In this document: piece after piece, positions 60,357 through 64,000 of the stretch | Position numbering within the stretch: the first letter of the stretch is position 1 | How the letters are laid out: the number at the start of each line of letters is the position of its first letter | Assembly: GCA_964410105.1 (NCBI GenBank) | Contig: CAYPFY010000004.1 | Coordinates: forward strand, 124,001 to 188,000 | Length of the DNA stretch: 64,000 bases | From: CAYPFY01 sp964410105 | GTDB lineage: Bacteria > Bacteroidota > Ignavibacteria > UBA10030 > SZUA-254 | Direction of reading: 5' to 3' | Translations under genes and position numbers: made by a program | The notes under the pieces: model-generated | Database searches by the model: none | What the model saw: the letters and a program-made list of their open reading frames with translations, nothing else | What the model was told of the DNA's origin: nothing

Positions 60357-62519
60357 TTACAAATTGGCAAGAATATAATTCATCATCGTCGTATAAAACT
60401 GGAGCCGCGCCCGGATGCCGTGTTTGCTCCCGGGATAGAGGGCAGTCTCAAATTGCTTGTTCTTCTTCACGAATTCATCCATCATCGTTATCGAATTCTG
60501 CATATGGACATTGTCATCATCGGTCCCGTGGACGAGGAGCAATTTGCCCTTCAGCTTGTCGGCGTACGTGAGCGGGGCCGTTTCGGCATAACCGTCCGGG
60601 TTTTCGGCGGGGGTCAGCATATAGCGTTCGGTATAGATCGAGTCATAGAACTTCCAGTGGGTGACGGATGAAATGGCGATGCTCGTCTTGAACACGTCGG
60701 CCCCCTTGAGGATACACATAAGCGCCATATATCCCCCGTAGCTTCCTCCTGTTATGCCGATCCGCGAGCCGTCAACGAACGGCAGCGACGCGAGATATTT
60801 TGCCCCCTCGATCTGATCGTGTGTCTCCCATGTGCCGAGATGCTTATAGGTCACGCTCTTGAACGCCTTGCCGCGGAATCCCGTGCCGCGGTTATCGACG
60901 CTCGCGACGATATATCCCTTCTGGGCGAGGAGCTGGTCCCAGAGAAAACCCTGTCCTCCCCACGAATTCGTGACCGTCTGCGACCCGGGCCCTCCGTAGA
61001 CGGTCATGAGGACCGGGTATTTTTTCGAGGGATCCATCTTTGCCGGCTTGAGCATCCACCCGTTCAGCTCCACACCGTCGGACGTCCTGAATGTGAAGAA
61101 CGATTTCGGACTGAGAGCGTAATCCGCGAGCGCCGAAATCCTTCCGGGATCGAGCACTCGGATGGGAGTGCCATCCGGCTTCATCAGGGTCCTCTTTGGA
61201 GGGGTGGCCGCGTCCGAGTACGAATCCAGGAAGCAGCGAACTCCTCGCGGGGCGTCGATCGAATGAATGCCGTTTCCCCGCGTGATCCGTCTGAAACCGG
61301 TGCCGTCAAGTTTGACGGAATAAAGATCGCGCTCGAGCGGCGTCGTCACGGCGGCTGTAAAGAAAACCGTGTTATCATCCTCGTCGACGCCTAGCACACG
61401 GTCGACGTCCCATTTCCCCTGCGTGAGCTGGCGGATGAGTTTGCCCTTCAGATCGTAAAGGTAGAGATGCTCGAAACCGTCCCTCTCGGAGGACCAGATC
61501 ATGGCGGGCGTTTTTTCCAGGAAGAGATAATCCGTCTTGACATCGACCCAGGTGTCCTCCGTCTCGGAAAAAAGGAGCGAGCTCGTTCCCGTTGCGGGCT
61601 CGGCAAGGAGAACATCGAGTCTGTTCTGATGGCGGTTAAGCCTCTCGACCATCAGCTTGCCCCCGGGGGTCCATGCGATCCTCGGGATATAAGCGTCGGA
61701 ATCGGAGCCGGTGTCGATCCAGGTCATTTTCCCCTGGACGGTCACGACGCCGATCCGGACGAGCGAGTTGGGGTCCCCAGATTTCGGATAGCGCTGGCGG
61801 GTGATCTCCTGGTGGAGGGGGAGAAAATTCACGATCGGGAATTCCGGGACCCGGTTCTCGTCGAGCCTCCAGAAGGCGATCGATTTGCTGTCGGGGGACC
61901 ATTGCCAGCCGTCGATTATCCCGAACTCTTCCTCGTAGACCCAGTCGAAATGCCCGTTGAGAACATGGTCCGCGCCGTCGGTCGTGAGCTCCGTTTCGTT
62001 TCCATCCCTGAGATTTTTTATGAAAATGTTATTTGCGCGGACGAACCCGATCATGGAGCCGTCGGGAGAGAATTTTATGTTCATCTGCTCCCGGTCCGTA
62101 TCGGTGATCTGGCGAAAAGTCTTTTTCTCCCGGTCGTAAAGGAAGAAATTGCCGCCGGTTTTGAGCGATCGCGCCGTAAGCGATCCCGTGAAGAGAATCT
62201 TCGAACCGTCGGGCGAGAACATGTAGGTCTGGATGGCGAAGGGTTTATCCCCGGGTGCGAGGACGAGCGACTCCCCGCCGACGATTTTCGACCTTTTGCC
62301 GGAGGAGACATCGTACCGGTAGATATCTGTCACTTTCTTCGACGTGTCGGTTTCGAGGGCGGAGTAGGCCCTTCCGTTCTCCATCCAGTGGAAACCCCGT
62401 ACCCCCCTTTCGTTGAACTTGGAGCTTGCGAAGATATCGTCGAGCGTAAACTCCTTGTCCTGCGAAAAGGCGGGGACGAGGAAGAAAAGTCCGAGAATAG
62501 GCGCGAGACGGCGAATCAT
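60357..62519 (-). CDS. Dipeptidyl-peptidase IV-like serine peptidase (S9B family)
   Basis: 720 residues from ATG 62519, with AGGAGG just upstream; a longer frame to 62615 would run into the M64 gene. Signal peptide ending PAFSQ. An N-terminal eight-bladed propeller (about 30-480) contains WVYEEEFGIIDGWQWSPDSK, the EE region that binds the substrate N-terminus. The alpha/beta-hydrolase domain has the nucleophile Ser in GGSYGGYMAL (about 590), Asp in HGTDDDNVH (about 663) and His in SKHGI (about 698). It removes Xaa-Pro/Ala dipeptides from peptides in the periplasm or outside. Confidence 0.95.
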   Translation of the reverse strand: MIRRLAPILGLFFLVPAFSQDKEFTLDDIFASSKFNERGVRGFHWMENGRAYSALETDTSKKVTDIYRYDVSSGKRSKIVGGESLVLAPGDKPFAIQTYMFSPDGSKILFTGSLTARSLKTGGNFFLYDREKKTFRQITDTDREQMNIKFSPDGSMIGFVRANNIFIKNLRDGNETELTTDGADHVLNGHFDWVYEEEFGIIDGWQWSPDSKSIAFWRLDENRVPEFPIVNFLPLHQEITRQRYPKSGDPNSLVRIGVVTVQGKMTWIDTGSDSDAYIPRIAWTPGGKLMVERLNRHQNRLDVLLAEPATGTSSLLFSETEDTWVDVKTDYLFLEKTPAMIWSSERDGFEHLYLYDLKGKLIRQLTQGKWDVDRVLGVDEDDNTVFFTAAVTTPLERDLYSVKLDGTGFRRITRGNGIHSIDAPRGVRCFLDSYSDAATPPKRTLMKPDGTPIRVLDPGRISALADYALSPKSFFTFRTSDGVELNGWMLKPAKMDPSKKYPVLMTVYGGPGSQTVTNSWGGQGFLWDQLLAQKGYIVASVDNRGTGFRGKAFKSVTYKHLGTWETHDQIEGAKYLASLPFVDGSRIGITGGSYGGYMALMCILKGADVFKTSIAISSVTHWKFYDSIYTERYMLTPAENPDGYAETAPLTYADKLKGKLLLVHGTDDDNVHMQNSITMMDEFVKKNKQFETALYPGSKHGIRARLQFYTTMMNYILANL

Positions 62520-62527
62520 GAAGCCTC

Positions 62528-63946
62528 CTAGTGTGAATAAAAGTCGATCACGCGCTTCAGCGCGACGGAGCAGACCTGGTCGAACCCGACCAGGCTGAGC
62601 GAAAACATCCGGCAATCGGCCGAAGGGCGGTAGATACCCTGTGATACGTACCCGGCCCCCTCGAATGCCCCGATCTTACCGGCGAAGCGCGTCGTCTTGA
62701 GGATATGCTGTTCGGCCTGGTAGATGGGTTCCCTTTTCGCGTAATAATCGGGCGCGAGCCGGTCAAGTTTTGCGCGCTCGCGTCCCAGGCTGTCATACGT
62801 GGACTTCTCCCATGGTGTGGGGACGGGGGTATCCGGATCGACGAACGAGCGCCATTTCACGGAATGCTTATCGGTGAGGGCTGTCAGGTTCGGCTCCCAG
62901 GGCTCCACCCCTTTCTGATAAAAATCGTTGTAGGAGGTTTGCGAGGTATAATACTCGTCTCCCAGGCCGCCGAAGGAGTGGCCGAATTCGTGCACATAGA
63001 CGTAGTCGGTCTGCCACTCTTTCCCGGGGGCATCGGTGATCGTGTAACACGTGGCGTACAGATTGAAAATCCCTCCCCCCCCGTAGCGGTTGTCATTGAT
63101 CAGGATGAGAATAAAATCGTACGGGGCTTCCCCTGCGATATCCCGCAGAACGCGGTTTTCTTCGGTGAGGACGTAGCGGGCCGAGCCGAAGGTGTTGTAC
63201 ATCGTCCCGAGGGCAGTGTTCTTCCAGACGTTCTTATCGGGCTTATCGATCCCTGAATCCTGGGAGACAACCTCGATCGTGCGCACATTGAAATCGGATT
63301 TCCGTTCCTTGAACGGGCTCGTCGAGAACATGACGTCGTTATAATGCCGCGCGTCCCGCCGGAATTTCTCCATATCTTCCCTTCTGTACCCGTCTCCGAC
63401 GATAAGCAGGTCCACTTTCTGGTGGGGGGAGCCGTTTTCGGCGAGGGGGACGACCCTGAATCGGGCGGGTTTTTTCTCCCTGTTGATTTCCGTGGGCGAG
63501 TTGGGGTCGATGACGGCAGAAAAGATTTCGTGGAAATCCATCTTCCGGTCGCGGCGGCTGATCGTGAGCTGGACTTTGGCCTTGGGATAAGGCATGCGGA
63601 CCGTTTCGTGGAACGTGCGGAAAATCCCTGCGAGCGACTCGTCGGTGCTCTGCCATTCATTGAAGACGGACGAAAACCCGCGAGAGAAGATCATCGACGA
63701 CGTCGGTTCGTCATACGCCCGGGCGACGTACTCGCCGAGGTTGAGCGTATCGACGAGATTGACGAGGCTTCCGGCCCATTCCCCCTCCTCGTAGCATTTG
63801 TCGAGGCTGATCGTTTCCGTTCCTTTCGCCCCCGTGTGGTAATAGTCAATCCTCAGCGTCTTGTCGACAAAAAACCTCTCAAAGCCCTGGGGTGCGGCAG
63901 AAAGGGGAAGAGTAAGCAAAAGGAAAAAACCGAAGCAAGAGGACAT
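62528..63946 (-). CDS. M64-family metallopeptidase (IgA peptidase-like)
   Basis: 472 residues. Signal peptide (FGFFLLLTLPLSAAPQG), an N-terminal M64-type domain (about 25-170) and the catalytic domain opening VDLLIVGDGYRREDMEKF. The zinc site is HEFGHSFGGLGDEYY (about 319-333), containing HExxH plus the downstream Asp/Glu. It degrades extracellular or periplasmic proteins; M64 members include IgA-cleaving enzymes but specificity is not implied. GGAGAAGTGA precedes the ATG at 63946. Together with the DPP IV-like enzyme 8 bp downstream and the M1-like protein it forms part of a protein-degrading repertoire. Confidence 0.92.
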   Translation of the reverse strand: MSSCFGFFLLLTLPLSAAPQGFERFFVDKTLRIDYYHTGAKGTETISLDKCYEEGEWAGSLVNLVDTLNLGEYVARAYDEPTSSMIFSRGFSSVFNEWQSTDESLAGIFRTFHETVRMPYPKAKVQLTISRRDRKMDFHEIFSAVIDPNSPTEINREKKPARFRVVPLAENGSPHQKVDLLIVGDGYRREDMEKFRRDARHYNDVMFSTSPFKERKSDFNVRTIEVVSQDSGIDKPDKNVWKNTALGTMYNTFGSARYVLTEENRVLRDIAGEAPYDFILILINDNRYGGGGIFNLYATCYTITDAPGKEWQTDYVYVHEFGHSFGGLGDEYYTSQTSYNDFYQKGVEPWEPNLTALTDKHSVKWRSFVDPDTPVPTPWEKSTYDSLGRERAKLDRLAPDYYAKREPIYQAEQHILKTTRFAGKIGAFEGAGYVSQGIYRPSADCRMFSLSLVGFDQVCSVALKRVIDFYSH

Positions 63947-64000
63947 TCACTTCTCCATGGGTTTAGAAGACTCAGGCGATCAGAAAAACCGGATCGCGAG

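Noticed and set aside
61467..62531. Plus-strand open frame (354 codons) opposite the dipeptidyl-peptidase IV-like gene
   Set aside because: Shadow frame in GC-rich coding sequence without any motif.

Overview
The window looks like a chromosomal segment of an uncultured member of the Fibrobacterota-Chlorobiota-Bacteroidota group, closer to Ignavibacteria/Kryptonia-like lineages than to class Bacteroidia. Reasons: several secreted proteins end in a type IX secretion (T9SS) sorting domain of the 'NFPNPFNP ... SGVYFYR ... KKMLL' type; there is a PorD-like (DUF4835) gene and a PorV/PorQ-like outer membrane gene; two TonB receptors carry carboxypeptidase-like N-terminal domains; HprK, DUF2795 and a Bacteroidota-style YbeY are present. 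The DNA is GC-rich. The promoters I can recognise have E. coli-like TTGACA-N17-TATNNT spacing rather than the TTTG/TANNTTTG type of Bacteroidia. Lineage is inference; there is no rRNA gene here.

Layout. 1-9.3 kb: the 3' part of a SpoIIE-type phosphatase gene, tRNA-Ser(CGA), two large T9SS cargo genes (a tryptophan-rich repeat protein and an M1-like peptidase) and an MltD-like transglycosylase with four LysM domains. 9.4-13.7 kb: acyl-CoA carboxylase beta subunit, a SulP-transporter remnant, a DEAD-box helicase and mnmA. 13.7-17.2 kb: outer membrane beta-barrel, PorV-like protein and, divergently, PorD-like DUF4835. 17.2-25.6 kb: one tight minus-strand operon of lipoprotein, TonB receptor, GT4 glycosyltransferase, WecE-type aminotransferase, TatD-radical SAM fusion and a HEAT-cyclophilin gene split by a frameshift. 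25.7-28.1 kb: a secreted spermidine-synthase-like lipoprotein, and a trypsin-like protease followed by a small lipoprotein resembling its N-terminal domain. 28.2-33.8 kb: metG, holB, a BamA/TamA-like barrel and DUF2795. 33.9-40.8 kb: M23 peptidase, then hprK-hpf-xerC-topA-ybeY-unknown-csp. 40.9-44.7 kb: MBL hydrolase, gamma-carbonic anhydrase, DUF3108 and a C-terminal processing protease. 44.7-48.5 kb: a lower-GC insert of three secreted-protein genes with damaged ends. 48.5-53.9 kb: GT2, lipoprotein, TonB receptor and lysS. 54-64 kb: an unknown lipoprotein, two BNR-propeller T9SS cargos, a dipeptidyl-peptidase IV-like enzyme and an M64 peptidase.

Taken together this is a housekeeping segment (tRNA charging and modification, topoisomerase, replication clamp loader, ribosome hibernation) interleaved with a large envelope and secretion programme. 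The most distinctive observations are a duplicated GWN...GYW module shared by three otherwise unrelated secreted proteins, a 10 x 29-residue repeat cargo, the lower-GC insert, the protease/pro-domain-like lipoprotein pair, and several places where a terminator-like hairpin is superimposed on the next gene's promoter or start codon. I found no CRISPR array, insertion sequence or prophage.
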